From: Pseudomonas jinjuensis
Lineage (GTDB): Bacteria > Pseudomonadota > Gammaproteobacteria > Pseudomonadales > Pseudomonadaceae
NCBI RefSeq assembly: GCF_900103845.1
Contig: NZ_FNIJ01000026.1
Span: 1-63,642, forward strand
Length of the DNA: 63,642 nucleotides
Direction: 5' to 3'
The position numbers and the translations under genes are program-made. This document shows, piece by piece, positions 18,924 to 27,132 of this stretch (the stretch's first letter is position 1; the number at the start of each line of letters is the position of its first letter). The notes beneath the pieces are model-generated. The model saw nothing but the letters and a program-made list of their open reading frames with translations. It was not told the DNA's origin and searched no databases.

Positions 18924-18943
18924 CATAGTCTGGACGAACGATG
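18924..18943. promoter_or_regulatory. Shared 20-bp palindrome, copy 2
   Basis: CATAGTCTGGACGAACGATG lies 61 nt before the start of the flavoprotein gene. A TATCAT hexamer (minus strand, 18897-18902) lies 34 nt from its centre, a five-of-six match to the -10 consensus. This copy has AAC in place of GAC in one half-site. Confidence 0.55.
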
Positions 18944-19003
18944 CGGGTGGGGGCGGTTGGACACGGTATCCGGTGTGCGTGCGGGGCTTGCGAAAATTTA
19001 TTC

Positions 19004-19336
19004 GGTCGCGGGCATGGCCCGCTCCTACAGGACGGTGCAAGTGCCGCGGCTTCGTGCAGGGCGCATAACGCGCCAGCGTTATCCGCCGTTTTATCGTTCC
19101 CACGCTCCTGCGTGGGAATGCCGCTCTCGACGCTCCCGCGTCGATGGGGCGTGGGTGTCCCCTGTAGGAGCGCGCCATGCGCGCGACACCGTGGCTGGTC
19201 GCGGGCATGGCCCGCTCCTACAGGACGGTACAAATGCCGCGGCTTCGTGTAGGGCGCATAACGCGCCAGCGTTATCCGCCGTGACATCGGCACCCTGCCC
19301 ATCGGCGGATGAAGCGTTCCGCTTCATTCGCCCTAC
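19004..19336. repeat. Cluster of REP-like repeats
   Basis: The 548-bp gap 18864-19411 contains no gene. After the promoter of the flavoprotein it holds three REP-like units of the type TGTAGGAGCGCGCCATGCGC or its complement (19004-19031, 19163-19187, 19198-19222). It also holds two units of a second family (AGGGCGCATAACGCGCCAGC, at 19056-19087 and 19249-19280), a diverged member at 19302-19336, and a TTCCCACGC/GCGTGGGAA hairpin near 19096-19120. The units alternate in orientation, as in REPIN doublets. Confidence 0.8.
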
Positions 19337-19360
19337 GGGTTTTCCCCTGCCAATCTCCAG

Positions 19361-19397
19361 AAAAAAGAAAGGCCGGCGCAAGGAGCCCGCGCCGGCC
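19361..19397 (-). terminator. Rho-independent terminator of the igr-like operon
   Basis: On the minus strand GGCCGGCGC and GCGCCGGCC form a 9-bp stem around a 9-nt loop, followed by TTTCTTTTTT. It lies 15 nt beyond the stop at 19412 and ends the six-gene minus operon that starts at 25130. Confidence 0.85.
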
Positions 19398-19411
19398 TGA
19401 AACCCGGACAA

Positions 19412-20578
19412 TCAGCGCGAACGCGGCATGCCGAGGCCGAACTGGGCGATCAGCTCGCGCTGGATCTCGTTGGTGCCGCCGCCGAAGGTCAGCGTCACCG
19501 CGGCACGCACGTCGTATTCCAGCTCCCCGAGCAGCGCCGCGGCAGCGCTGCCGGCTCGCACGAGGCCGCTCGCCCCTACCACTTCGCTGAGCTTGCGGAG
19601 GATTTCCACCACCGACTCCGAGCCATACACCTTGGTCACCGACGCCAGGGCGACCTCGACGTGGCCCTGTTCCAGTTCGGCCGCGATGCGGAAGTTGATC
19701 AGCCGCATCGCGTCGATCCGCGCATAGCACTCGGCGAGCAGGCTGCGCACCCAGGGCTTGTCCATGGCGCGGCGGCCCTGCTCGTCCGGGGTCCTGGCCC
19801 ACTGGTAGACGCGGCGGAACATGCCCACCACCCGGTCCGACCAGGAGCCGAGGCCCAGCCGCTCGTGGTTGAGCTGCGCGGTGACCAGCTGCCAGCCCTT
19901 GTGCAGCTCGCCCACCAGCATCTCGCGCGGCACCCGCACGTTGTCGTAGTAGGTCGCCGCCGTGCTGTTGCTGCAGGTCGGGATGACGGTGTGGGAGAAG
20001 CCCTCGCTGGTGGTATCCACGATCAGGATCGAGATGCCCTTGTGGCGCGGCTCGTCCGGGTTGGTGCGTGCCGCCAGCCAGATGAAGTCGGCGGAGTCGG
20101 CGCCCGAGGTCCACAGCTTGTTGCCGTTGACCACGAAGTGCTCGCCTTCCAGCCGCGCCGAGGTCTTCAGCGTGGCCAGGTCGCTGCCGGCCGCCGGTTC
20201 CGAGTAGCCGATGGCGAAGTTGATCTCGCCCGCGGCGATGCCCGGCAGCAGGCGCTCCTTCTGCGCCGCCGAGCCGTGGGCCATCAGCGCCGGGCCGACC
20301 GTGCTGATGGTGACGAAGGGCAGCGGCGCGCCGGCGATGTTGGCTTCCTCGAAGAAGATCAGCTGCTCGGTCGGGCCGTAGCCCTGGCCGCCGAATTCCT
20401 TCGGCCAGCCGACAGCCAGCCAGCCGTCGCGGCCCATCTGCCGGACCACGTTGCGGAAGGTGTCGCCGCCCTCGGCGCCGCGCAGTTCGGCGCGCAGCTC
20501 CGGGGTCATCAGTTCGGTGAAGTAGTCCCGCACCTTGAGGCGCAGGCGTTTCTGCTCGTCTGTCAGGTCCACGAACAT
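19412..20578 (-). CDS. Acyl-CoA dehydrogenase of the igr-like operon
   Basis: 388 residues from ATG 20578, which follows GAGGAA at six bases. A full-length dehydrogenase: GWLAVGWPKEFGGQGYG near 60, FAIGYSEPAAGSDLATLKT near 130, GNKLWTSGADSADFIW near 158, and the C-terminal GGGTNEIQRELIAQFGLGMP. It is the last gene of the operon and most likely pairs with the dehydrogenase at 22174-23310. The same content (two dehydrogenases, MaoC, MaoC-DUF35, thiolase-like aldolase) makes the mycobacterial igr operon, where the pair desaturates the C22 steroid-CoA. Confidence 0.9.
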   Translation of the reverse strand: MFVDLTDEQKRLRLKVRDYFTELMTPELRAELRGAEGGDTFRNVVRQMGRDGWLAVGWPKEFGGQGYGPTEQLIFFEEANIAGAPLPFVTISTVGPALMAHGSAAQKERLLPGIAAGEINFAIGYSEPAAGSDLATLKTSARLEGEHFVVNGNKLWTSGADSADFIWLAARTNPDEPRHKGISILIVDTTSEGFSHTVIPTCSNSTAATYYDNVRVPREMLVGELHKGWQLVTAQLNHERLGLGSWSDRVVGMFRRVYQWARTPDEQGRRAMDKPWVRSLLAECYARIDAMRLINFRIAAELEQGHVEVALASVTKVYGSESVVEILRKLSEVVGASGLVRAGSAAAALLGELEYDVRAAVTLTFGGGTNEIQRELIAQFGLGMPRSR

Positions 20579-20588
20579 GCTTGCTTCC

Positions 20589-21767
20589 TCATGCCGCGCC
20601 AAGGATCAGGCCGCTGGTGGGCACGCCGGTACCGGCGGTCACCAGCACGTGCTCGACATCCGCGACCTGGTTCACCGCGCTGCCGCGCACCTGGCGCACG
20701 CCCTCGGCGACGCCGTTCATGCCGTGGATGTACGCCTCGCCGAGCTGGCCGCCGTGGGTGTTGATCGGCAGCGAACCGCCGCGCGCATGCTCGCCGGCGC
20801 GGATGAAGTCCTTCGCCTCGCCGCGCGGGACGAAGCCGAACTCTTCCAGCTGCGGCAGCACGAACGGGGTGAAGTGGTCGTAGATCACCGCGGTCTGGAT
20901 GTCCTTCGGGCCGATGCCGGACTGGCGATACAGCTCGCGCGCCACCACGCCCATCTCCGGCAGGCCGGTGATGTCCTTGCGGTAGAACGAGGTCATGCTC
21001 TGCTGGCCTTCGGTGACGCCCTGGGAGGCGCCCTTGATGACGACCGGCTTCTGCTTGAGGTCGCGGGCGCGCTCGGCGGAGGTGATGACCAGCGCAACGG
21101 CGCCGTCCGATTCCTGGCAGCAGTCCAGCAGGTGCAGCGGCTCGCAGATCCAGCGCGACGCCTGGTGCTCTTCCAGGGTGATCGGCTTCTGGTAGAAGAA
21201 CGCCGCCGGGTTGGTCGCGGCGAAATCGCGCACCGCCACCGCCACCCGGCCGAAGTCTTCCGACGTGGCGCCATAGGTATGCATGTAGCGCTGGGCGAAC
21301 ATGCCGACCCAGGCCGCCGGGGTATGGAAGCCGTGGGGCATGTACCAGCCGTAGTTGACGTTGTCGAAGATCGGCGTCGAACCGAAGCCGTAGCTGCCGG
21401 TGCCGAAGCGGTACCAGGAGCGCTCGTTCATCGCCCGGTAGACCACCACGGTCTTCGCCACGCCGGTGGCGACCGCCATGGCCGCGTGCATGATCGGCCC
21501 GCAGGCGGCGCCGCCGCCGTGGGGCACCTGGGAGAAGAACTTCACGTCCTTGCAGCCGAGCAGGCGGGCGATCTCGTATTCGGGAACCTTGTCCACCGAG
21601 TAGGAGCTGAAGCCCTCCACTTCACTGGGGTCGATGCCGGCGTCGGCGAGCGCGGCGAGGGTCGCCTCCATCGCCAGGCGCAGTTCGGTGCGTCCGGAAT
21701 TCTTGGAGAACTCGGTGGCGCCGAGGCCGACGATGGCGGCCTTGCCGGAAAGCTGTGATTGACTCAT
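20589..21767 (-). CDS. Thiolase-fold steroid side-chain aldolase, Ltp2-like
   Basis: A 392-residue protein with the thiolase fold but not thiolase chemistry. Where SCP-x thiolases carry the nucleophilic Cys, this protein reads VPHGGGAACG, with Gly85 at the aligned position. It keeps IYDHFTPF (Tyr296) and GEAYIHGMNGV (Tyr346), which correspond to the two catalytic tyrosines reported for Ltp2-type retro-aldolases. Such enzymes work with a DUF35 partner to split a 17-hydroxy-steroid-C22-CoA into a 17-ketosteroid and propionyl-CoA. The DUF35 partner is three genes upstream in the operon. The alignment was made by eye. Confidence 0.82.
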   Translation of the reverse strand: MSQSQLSGKAAIVGLGATEFSKNSGRTELRLAMEATLAALADAGIDPSEVEGFSSYSVDKVPEYEIARLLGCKDVKFFSQVPHGGGAACGPIMHAAMAVATGVAKTVVVYRAMNERSWYRFGTGSYGFGSTPIFDNVNYGWYMPHGFHTPAAWVGMFAQRYMHTYGATSEDFGRVAVAVRDFAATNPAAFFYQKPITLEEHQASRWICEPLHLLDCCQESDGAVALVITSAERARDLKQKPVVIKGASQGVTEGQQSMTSFYRKDITGLPEMGVVARELYRQSGIGPKDIQTAVIYDHFTPFVLPQLEEFGFVPRGEAKDFIRAGEHARGGSLPINTHGGQLGEAYIHGMNGVAEGVRQVRGSAVNQVADVEHVLVTAGTGVPTSGLILGAA

Positions 21768-21782
21768 GAACCCTTCTCCCTC

Positions 21783-22205
21783 TTATGCCGGCAATGCCAG
21801 CGCCACTGTGCCGCTGACGTGGTTGCCCATGGAGTTCCTGCCGCGCAGCGTGACGGTCAGGGTGCCGGACGCCTCGTCGCGCTCGCTCACTTCGCCGCTG
21901 AAGGTCATGCTGTCGCCGGGATAGTTCGGCGCACCGAGCTTGATGCGGATGTCCTTGAAGCGCGCCAGCGGGCCGGCCCACTCCTCGACGAAGCGCTGCA
22001 CCAGCGCGCTGGTGGTGAGGATGTTCATGAAGATGTGCGGCGAGCCGAGGGCCTGCGCGGCTTCCTTGTCGTGATGACCGGGGAAGTAGTCGCGGGTGGC
22101 GATGGCGCCGCCGTTGATCAGGGTGACGGTGATCGGCACGACCAGCTCGGGAAGCTGTTCGCCCAGGGATACGTCAGCGAATGCTCTGGTTTTCTTCGAG
22201 GTCAT
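21783..22205 (-). CDS. MaoC-like hydratase subunit, ChsH1-like
   Basis: 140 residues with a single hot-dog domain. The catalytic pair of MaoC hydratases is visible as Asp39 and His44 in RDYFPGHHD, followed by GSPHIFMN. ATG 22205 is chosen since a purine-rich GGATGGA precedes it; the frame would allow ATG 22226. It overlaps the end of the upstream dehydrogenase gene by 32 nt. Its size and position next to a MaoC-DUF35 gene mirror ChsH1, the small half of the heteromeric steroid enoyl-CoA hydratase. Confidence 0.85.
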   Translation of the reverse strand: MTSKKTRAFADVSLGEQLPELVVPITVTLINGGAIATRDYFPGHHDKEAAQALGSPHIFMNILTTSALVQRFVEEWAGPLARFKDIRIKLGAPNYPGDSMTFSGEVSERDEASGTLTVTLRGRNSMGNHVSGTVALALPA

Positions 22206-23310
22206 ATTTCCATCCCAGCTTGTCATTGTTGGCCAGCCAGTCCCCCAGGCGTTCGAGGCTGGCAGCGGAACCGCCCAGCCCGTGGCTGAGGTCGCGGCTC
22301 CAGTAGAGGAAGCGGTGAATCGGATAGGTCAGGTCGACGCCGATGCCGCCGTGCACGTGCTGCGTCTTGTGGCCGACCAGATGGCCGGTCTCGCAGGTCA
22401 GCCAGCGGGTGGCGAGCGCTTCGCTGTCGCAGCCGAGGTCGTTGTCCAGGCGGTAGCAGAGCTGGTACAGCGCGGTGCGCAGCGCTTCGACGGCGATGCG
22501 GCAGTCGGCCATGGTCATCTGCACGGCCTGGAAGGTGCCGATGGCGCGATCGAACTGGCGGCGCTCGTTGACGTACTCGACGGTGCGGCGGATCTGCTCC
22601 TCGCTGACGCCCACCTGCAATGCAGCCAGGGCGGCGATGGCGCGCTGCTCCAGCCATGCGGTGGCGGCGACCGGCAGCACATGAGCGGCTTCCACGATCA
22701 CCCCGTCGCATTGCACATCGGCCACGGCAAGGCCATGGGTGTATACGCCCGGAGTCAGCGCAACGCCGGCATCGCGCGGTTCGATCAGCACCAGTTGCGC
22801 GCCCTCCTCGCCTTCGGCGAGCAGCAGCAGGCGGCAGGTATGGCCCGCCAGCGGTACGGCATTGATGGTGCCGTCGAGCTGCAGGCCGCGTTCGCTGCGG
22901 CTGAGGCGCAGGCCGATGCCGGGGCTGTCGGCGCTGCCGTTGAAGCTCAGGCTGAGCAGGCGCGTGCCGGCGGCCAGTTCCTCCAGCAGCCCGTGCAGGC
23001 TTTCATCGCCCCAGCGCGCCAGCGCCGCGGTGCCGAGCTGGTGCTGCCACAGCGGCACCTGGCCCAGTCCGGCGCCCTGCGCCTGCAGCACGCCCATCAG
23101 TTCGGTCATGCCCAGCCCGCTGCCGCCCACGGCTTCGGGAATGGCCAGCGCCAGCAGTCCGGTCTGGATGCAGGTGCCCCACAGCTCCGCCATGAACGGC
23201 TTGCCGGACAGGTCGAATTCGCGCAGGCGCTCGTCCGTGCAGTAGTCGCGGAACACGCCGCCGGCCATCTCGGCGATGGCCTTCTGGTCTTCGGTCAGGG
23301 AAAAGTCCAT
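22174..23310 (-). CDS. Acyl-CoA dehydrogenase, divergent subunit of the igr-like operon
   Basis: 378 residues. Family features: MDFSLTEDQKAIAEMAGGVF at the N-terminus, YVNERRQFDRAIGTFQAVQM near 245, and HVHGGIGVDLTYPIHRFLYW near 330. The middle beta domain is weakly conserved, as in the partner chains of heteromeric dehydrogenases. It lies between the MaoC-DUF35 and MaoC genes and should pair with the product of 19412-20578. Confidence 0.87.
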   Translation of the reverse strand: MDFSLTEDQKAIAEMAGGVFRDYCTDERLREFDLSGKPFMAELWGTCIQTGLLALAIPEAVGGSGLGMTELMGVLQAQGAGLGQVPLWQHQLGTAALARWGDESLHGLLEELAAGTRLLSLSFNGSADSPGIGLRLSRSERGLQLDGTINAVPLAGHTCRLLLLAEGEEGAQLVLIEPRDAGVALTPGVYTHGLAVADVQCDGVIVEAAHVLPVAATAWLEQRAIAALAALQVGVSEEQIRRTVEYVNERRQFDRAIGTFQAVQMTMADCRIAVEALRTALYQLCYRLDNDLGCDSEALATRWLTCETGHLVGHKTQHVHGGIGVDLTYPIHRFLYWSRDLSHGLGGSAASLERLGDWLANNDKLGWKYDLEENQSIR

Positions 23311-23320
23311 GCCTCGCCCC

Positions 23321-24292
23321 TCACTCTGCGACCGGCCGGAACTGCGGCAGGGTCTGCTGATCGTCGAAGCGCTGGAATTCCACCTGCAGGCGCTGGCCGA
23401 TCCGCAGTTCGGCGCGGTCCACTCCGACCAGGCCGGCGATCACGCGCACGCCCTCGTCCAGCTCCACCAGGCCGACCGGGTTCGGGTAGTCGAACGGCGG
23501 CACTTCCGGGTAGTGCATGACCACGAAGGAGTACAGCTTGCCCTTGCCGCTGGCCTCGACGGTGTCCCAGTCGAAGCTGTGGCACTCGATGCACACCGGC
23601 GCCGGCGGATGGCGCAGGGTCTGGCAGGCGGTGCAGCGCTGGATCAGCAGCTTGCCGGCCTCGCAGCCTTCCCAGAAATAGCGGGTGTCGTCGCTGACGC
23701 CCGGCAGCGGGCGCCTGGCCACGGGCTTGGCGGGTTTCTCTTCTGCCGCCGGACGCGCAGCCGGGCGGAACTTGAAGACGCGGAACAGCTGCGAGCCGAC
23801 CTTCTCGTCGGCCTCGCCCTGGCCTTTCTCCGAGTAGTAGGTCATCAGCTGGGTGACGAAGAAACCGGTGCCCAGCGGCGTGGTCTTCTCGTCGCTCACC
23901 GAGTCGAGGCGGCTGGTGAAGTACAGGCGCTCGCCGAGCTGGATATCGCGGTCGAAGTACAGCTCCGAGTTGACCGCGACCACCGCCGGATAGCCGTAGG
24001 GCTCGATCAGCTGCAGCACTTCGAAGGAGTTCTCGCTGGTGGAGCCCGGCGCGTAGTTGTCCAGGTCGAGACCGGACATGCCCCACACCTGCAGCATGGC
24101 GGGCGGCGCGATCACGTCGTCGTAGCCGGCGTCGCGGGCGAAGGCGCGGTCGGTGTAGAGGGGATTGTCGACGCCCATGATCTCGCACCAGTGGCGAATC
24201 ATCGGGGCATTCACCGCGTCCCAGGCGTAGACGCGACCGTACTCGCGTCCGACCATGGCGCGGACTTTTTCAATCAGTTCTTGATCAGCCAA
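23321..24292 (-). CDS. MaoC / DUF35 OB-fold fusion, ChsH2-like
   Basis: 323 residues in two domains. Residues 1-175 are a MaoC-type hot-dog domain without the full catalytic Asp-His set. After a linker rich in Ala, Pro and Lys (about 177-197) comes a DUF35 domain with a zinc-ribbon Cys220-x2-Cys223-x10-Cys234-x2-Cys237 and an OB fold to the end. This architecture and length match ChsH2, which binds ChsH1 through the MaoC half and the aldolase through the DUF35 half. Both partners are encoded just downstream. Confidence 0.88.
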   Translation of the reverse strand: MADQELIEKVRAMVGREYGRVYAWDAVNAPMIRHWCEIMGVDNPLYTDRAFARDAGYDDVIAPPAMLQVWGMSGLDLDNYAPGSTSENSFEVLQLIEPYGYPAVVAVNSELYFDRDIQLGERLYFTSRLDSVSDEKTTPLGTGFFVTQLMTYYSEKGQGEADEKVGSQLFRVFKFRPAARPAAEEKPAKPVARRPLPGVSDDTRYFWEGCEAGKLLIQRCTACQTLRHPPAPVCIECHSFDWDTVEASGKGKLYSFVVMHYPEVPPFDYPNPVGLVELDEGVRVIAGLVGVDRAELRIGQRLQVEFQRFDDQQTLPQFRPVAE

Positions 24293-24347
24293 GTTCGTCT
24301 CCTGGATGTCTGCTGGACGAGGCCGCGAGCGGCCCTGTCGGGTTGGA

Positions 24348-25130
24348 TCAGGTGCTGGAATTGGAAGCCGCCAGGAAGGCCGGTTTCTCGCCGCCGCCGT
24401 GCAGCAGCAGGTTGCTGCCGCTGAGGTAGGAAGCCATGGGCGATGCCGCGTACAGGCAGGCGTTGGCGATGTCCTCCGGCTCGCCGAGGCGCCCCGCCGG
24501 AATGGTTTCGCCGACGGCGCGGATGCCCGCTTCGTCGCCGTAGTGCAGGTGCGACTGCTCGGTGCGGATCAGCCCGGGACTGACCGCCACCACGCGCACC
24601 TTCGGCGCCCACTCCACCGCCAGCGAGCTGACCAGCGAGAGCACGCCGGCCTTGGCCGCGCCATAGGCGGCGGTGCCCGGCGACGGGCGCAGGGCGCTGA
24701 TGCTGCCGATGAACAGGATCACCCCGCCGCCGGCCTGCTCCTGCATGAGGCGGTTGGCCTGCTGGGCGACGTTCAGCGGCGCGACCAGGTTGAGGCGGAT
24801 GATCCCCTCGCTGAAGCGCGGCGAAACGCTGGCGGCGTCCACGGCGGGACTGCCGCCGGCGTTGTTGATCACCACATCGAGCCGGCCGAAGCGCTCGTGC
24901 AGGCTGGCGAAGAGCTGCGCCAGCGAGTCGCCGTCGCGCACGTCGGCGGCGATGAACACGGCCTGCCGGCCTTTGGCTTCGGGCAGTCGTTCCGGCTGCT
25001 GGCGGCCGCAGACCACCACATCCGCGCCGGCTTCGAGGAAGCGCCGGGCGATGCCCGCGCCGATCCCCTTGGTGCCGCCGGTGACCAGCACCACCCGGCC
25101 GCTGTAATCCAGACTCTTGTTTGCATCCAT
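24348..25130 (-). CDS. SDR family oxidoreductase, first gene of the igr-like operon
   Basis: 260 residues from ATG 25130, preceded by GGAGGAA at six bases. The cofactor motif is TGGTKGIGAGIARRF near 18-32, NNAGG lies near 95, and the active site AAYGAAKAGVLSLV follows near 160. Mycobacterial side-chain clusters also carry an SDR for the 3-hydroxyacyl-CoA step, so that role is possible. The 20-bp palindrome at 25188-25207 lies between this gene and the divergent crotonase gene. Confidence 0.85.
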   Translation of the reverse strand: MDANKSLDYSGRVVLVTGGTKGIGAGIARRFLEAGADVVVCGRQQPERLPEAKGRQAVFIAADVRDGDSLAQLFASLHERFGRLDVVINNAGGSPAVDAASVSPRFSEGIIRLNLVAPLNVAQQANRLMQEQAGGGVILFIGSISALRPSPGTAAYGAAKAGVLSLVSSLAVEWAPKVRVVAVSPGLIRTEQSHLHYGDEAGIRAVGETIPAGRLGEPEDIANACLYAASPMASYLSGSNLLLHGGGEKPAFLAASNSST

Positions 25131-25187
25131 CGGGCATTCCTCCCATGACCGCTTGTGGTCAATGGTGGCGCCTGCCGCAGGATGCCT

Positions 25188-25207
25188 CGTCGTCTGAACG
25201 GACGATG
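25188..25207. promoter_or_regulatory. Shared 20-bp palindrome, copy 3 (divergent promoter)
   Basis: CGTCGTCTGAACGGACGATG sits in the 157-bp region between the SDR start (25130, minus) and the crotonase start (25288, plus). A GACAAT hexamer at 25228-25233 lies 33 nt from its centre toward the crotonase gene. No good -10 is visible at the matching distance on the minus side. Confidence 0.55.
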
Positions 25208-25287
25208 AACCGCGCGGGGACGGTTTCGACAATGCAGGCATCTTCACGCGGGCGCCGTGTGCCCGCCCCTGCCCAGGAAACCGACGC

Positions 25288-26073
25288 ATGAGCCTGTCCG
25301 AAGAGCCCACCGTCCTGCTCGACTTCCCCGCCGCCGGCGTCGCCCGGCTGCGGCTGAACCGACCCAAGGTGAACAACGCCCTCAGCCTGGAACTGCAGGC
25401 CCTGCTCTCCGAGCACTTCACCCGCCTGGGCGCCGACCCGGCCGTGCGCTGCGTGCTGCTGACCGGCGGCGAGCGCGTGTTCGCCGCTGGTGGCGACATT
25501 TCCAGCATGGCCGGGGTCGGCCCCATCGAGATTCTCCAGCGCCATACCGAGCGCGTCTGGGCGCCGATCCAGCACTGCCCGAAGCCGGTGATCGCCGCGG
25601 TGTGCGGCTACGCCTACGGCGGCGGCTGCGAGCTGGCGATGCTGGCCGACATCATCATCGCCGGGCGCGGCGCGAAGTTCTGCCAGCCGGAAATCCGCAT
25701 CGGCATCATGCCCGGCATCGGCGGCACCCAGCGCCTGGTGCGCGCGGTGGGCAAGGCCAAGGCCATGCAGATGGCGCTGACCGGCAGGCCGATCAGCGCC
25801 GAGGAAGCCTGGGTCGCCGGGCTGGTCAGCGAAGTGGTGGAGGACGAGCAGGTGCAGGCCCACGCATTGGCGCAGGCGGAGATGATCGCCGGCATGCCGC
25901 CGCTGGCCGCGGAACAGATCAAGGAGGTGATCCTCGCCGGGATGGACGCCTCCCTCGAAGCGGGCCTGGCCCTGGAGCGCAAGGCCAACGCCCTGCTGTT
26001 CGCCTCGCGCGACCAGAAGGAAGGCATGCACGCCTTCATCGAGAAGCGCCCGGCCCGATTTGAAGGACATTGA
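25288..26073 (+). CDS. Enoyl-CoA hydratase (crotonase family)
   Basis: 261 residues with the complete hydratase signature. The oxyanion segments are GGERVFAAGGDISSM and YAYGGGCELAMLADIII. The two catalytic glutamates appear in GGGCELA and in CQPEIRIGIMPGIGGTQRL. It would hydrate an enoyl-CoA or perform the reverse dehydration. It is followed 16 bp later by an SDR gene, so the pair could catalyse consecutive hydration and oxidation. It is a better candidate for standard hydration than the crotonase at 2466-3248. Confidence 0.9.
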   Translation: MSLSEEPTVLLDFPAAGVARLRLNRPKVNNALSLELQALLSEHFTRLGADPAVRCVLLTGGERVFAAGGDISSMAGVGPIEILQRHTERVWAPIQHCPKPVIAAVCGYAYGGGCELAMLADIIIAGRGAKFCQPEIRIGIMPGIGGTQRLVRAVGKAKAMQMALTGRPISAEEAWVAGLVSEVVEDEQVQAHALAQAEMIAGMPPLAAEQIKEVILAGMDASLEAGLALERKANALLFASRDQKEGMHAFIEKRPARFEGH

Positions 26074-26089
26074 CGAAGGAGCAAACGCG

Positions 26090-26830
26090 ATGCAGCAACC
26101 GATGTTTTCCCTGGAAGGCCAGGTCGCCCTGGTCACCGGCGCCGGCCGCGGCATGGGCTTCGGCATCGCCGAAACCCTGGCCCGCCTGGGCGCCACGGTG
26201 GCGGTGAACGACTTCTATGCCGACCGCGCCGAAGAGGCGGTACGCCAGCTGCGCGAGCAGGGCTTCAACGCCATCGCCGCTCCCGCCGACGTGACGGACT
26301 ACGCGCAGGTCAAGGCGATGTTCGAGACCGTCGGCGCGGTCGATATCCTCGTCTCCAACGCCGGCGTGCCGGTGGATGGCATGGGCTACGCCAAGTTCGT
26401 CGAATCGACCCCGGCCGACTGGGAGCGCATGGTCCGCCTGAACATGTTCGGCCTGATGAACATCTGCCACGTGGCGATCCCCGGCATGATCGAGCGCGGC
26501 TACGGCCGGGTGGTGGCGATCACCTCCGAATCCTGGCGCGCCGGCCTGCCCATGGGCATCGCTGCCTATGCGGCCTCCAAGGCCGGCGTCGTCGGCTTCA
26601 TCCGCCAGCTCGCGGCGGAAACCGGGCGCAAGGGCATCACGGTGAATGCGCTGTCCCTCGGCACCATGAACAACTGGGACTCCGGGGAACTGGCGAAGAA
26701 GACCTGCTTCGTGCCGCGCGCCGGCTCGCCGCAGGACGTCGGCGCCGGCGTCGCCTACTTCGCCTCGCGCGAGGCGGCGTGGGTGACCGGGCAGGTGCTG
26801 CCGCTCAATGGTGGCAGCCTCACCGCCTGA
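26090..26830 (+). CDS. SDR family oxidoreductase
   Basis: 246 residues from ATG 26090 after GAAGGAG. The cofactor motif is TGAGRGMGFGIAETLARLG near 16-34; VSNAGVPVDG near 90 replaces the usual NNAG. The catalytic region TSESWRAGLPMGIAAYAASKAGVV has Ser, Tyr and Lys near 140-160. The C-terminus ends in VTGQVLPLNGGSLTA. It follows the crotonase gene and probably oxidises the hydroxyacyl-CoA that the crotonase makes. Confidence 0.85.
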   Translation: MQQPMFSLEGQVALVTGAGRGMGFGIAETLARLGATVAVNDFYADRAEEAVRQLREQGFNAIAAPADVTDYAQVKAMFETVGAVDILVSNAGVPVDGMGYAKFVESTPADWERMVRLNMFGLMNICHVAIPGMIERGYGRVVAITSESWRAGLPMGIAAYAASKAGVVGFIRQLAAETGRKGITVNALSLGTMNNWDSGELAKKTCFVPRAGSPQDVGAGVAYFASREAAWVTGQVLPLNGGSLTA

Positions 26831-26844
26831 CGCTCCGCAAGGTT

Positions 26845-27104
26845 GGTGGAAAACGCTTCGCGTTTTCCACCCTGCCCGGCTGACTTGCCAGGGCTACAGG
26901 AACGGCTCCGGTGATGGACTGTAGGAGCGCGCCATGCGCGCGACATCCGCGGCGCCGAAATTTCGCGGGCATGGCCCGCTCCTACAAAAGCGCCCCGCAT
27001 TGCGCCAGCGTTCCCTGAATCCGGTACGTCAGACGCCGCCCTTGTAGGAGCGAGCTTGCTCGCGAACCAGCGGAGTAACGCTTCGCGAGCAAGCTCGCTC
27101 CTAC
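26845..27104. repeat. REP-like repeats between convergent operons
   Basis: The 302-bp gap between the SDR gene and the convergent ligase gene has no gene. It contains a GTGGAAAACGC/GCGTTTTCCAC hairpin at about 26847-26872, an inverted pair of REP-like units (26920-26944 and 26963-26986), and a second inverted pair with the variant GTAGGAGCGAGCTTGCTCGC (27044-27066 and 27082-27104). The paired arms could fold into long hairpins that end both transcripts. Confidence 0.8.
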
Positions 27105-27132
27105 GCCAAGAGCATCCGGCGCGGATGGCGCC

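Noticed and set aside
18864..19411. Possible CRISPR array from regularly recurring repeats
   Set aside because: The repeats are themselves palindromic, alternate in orientation, have uneven spacing and no unique spacers. No cas gene is nearby. They are REP-like.
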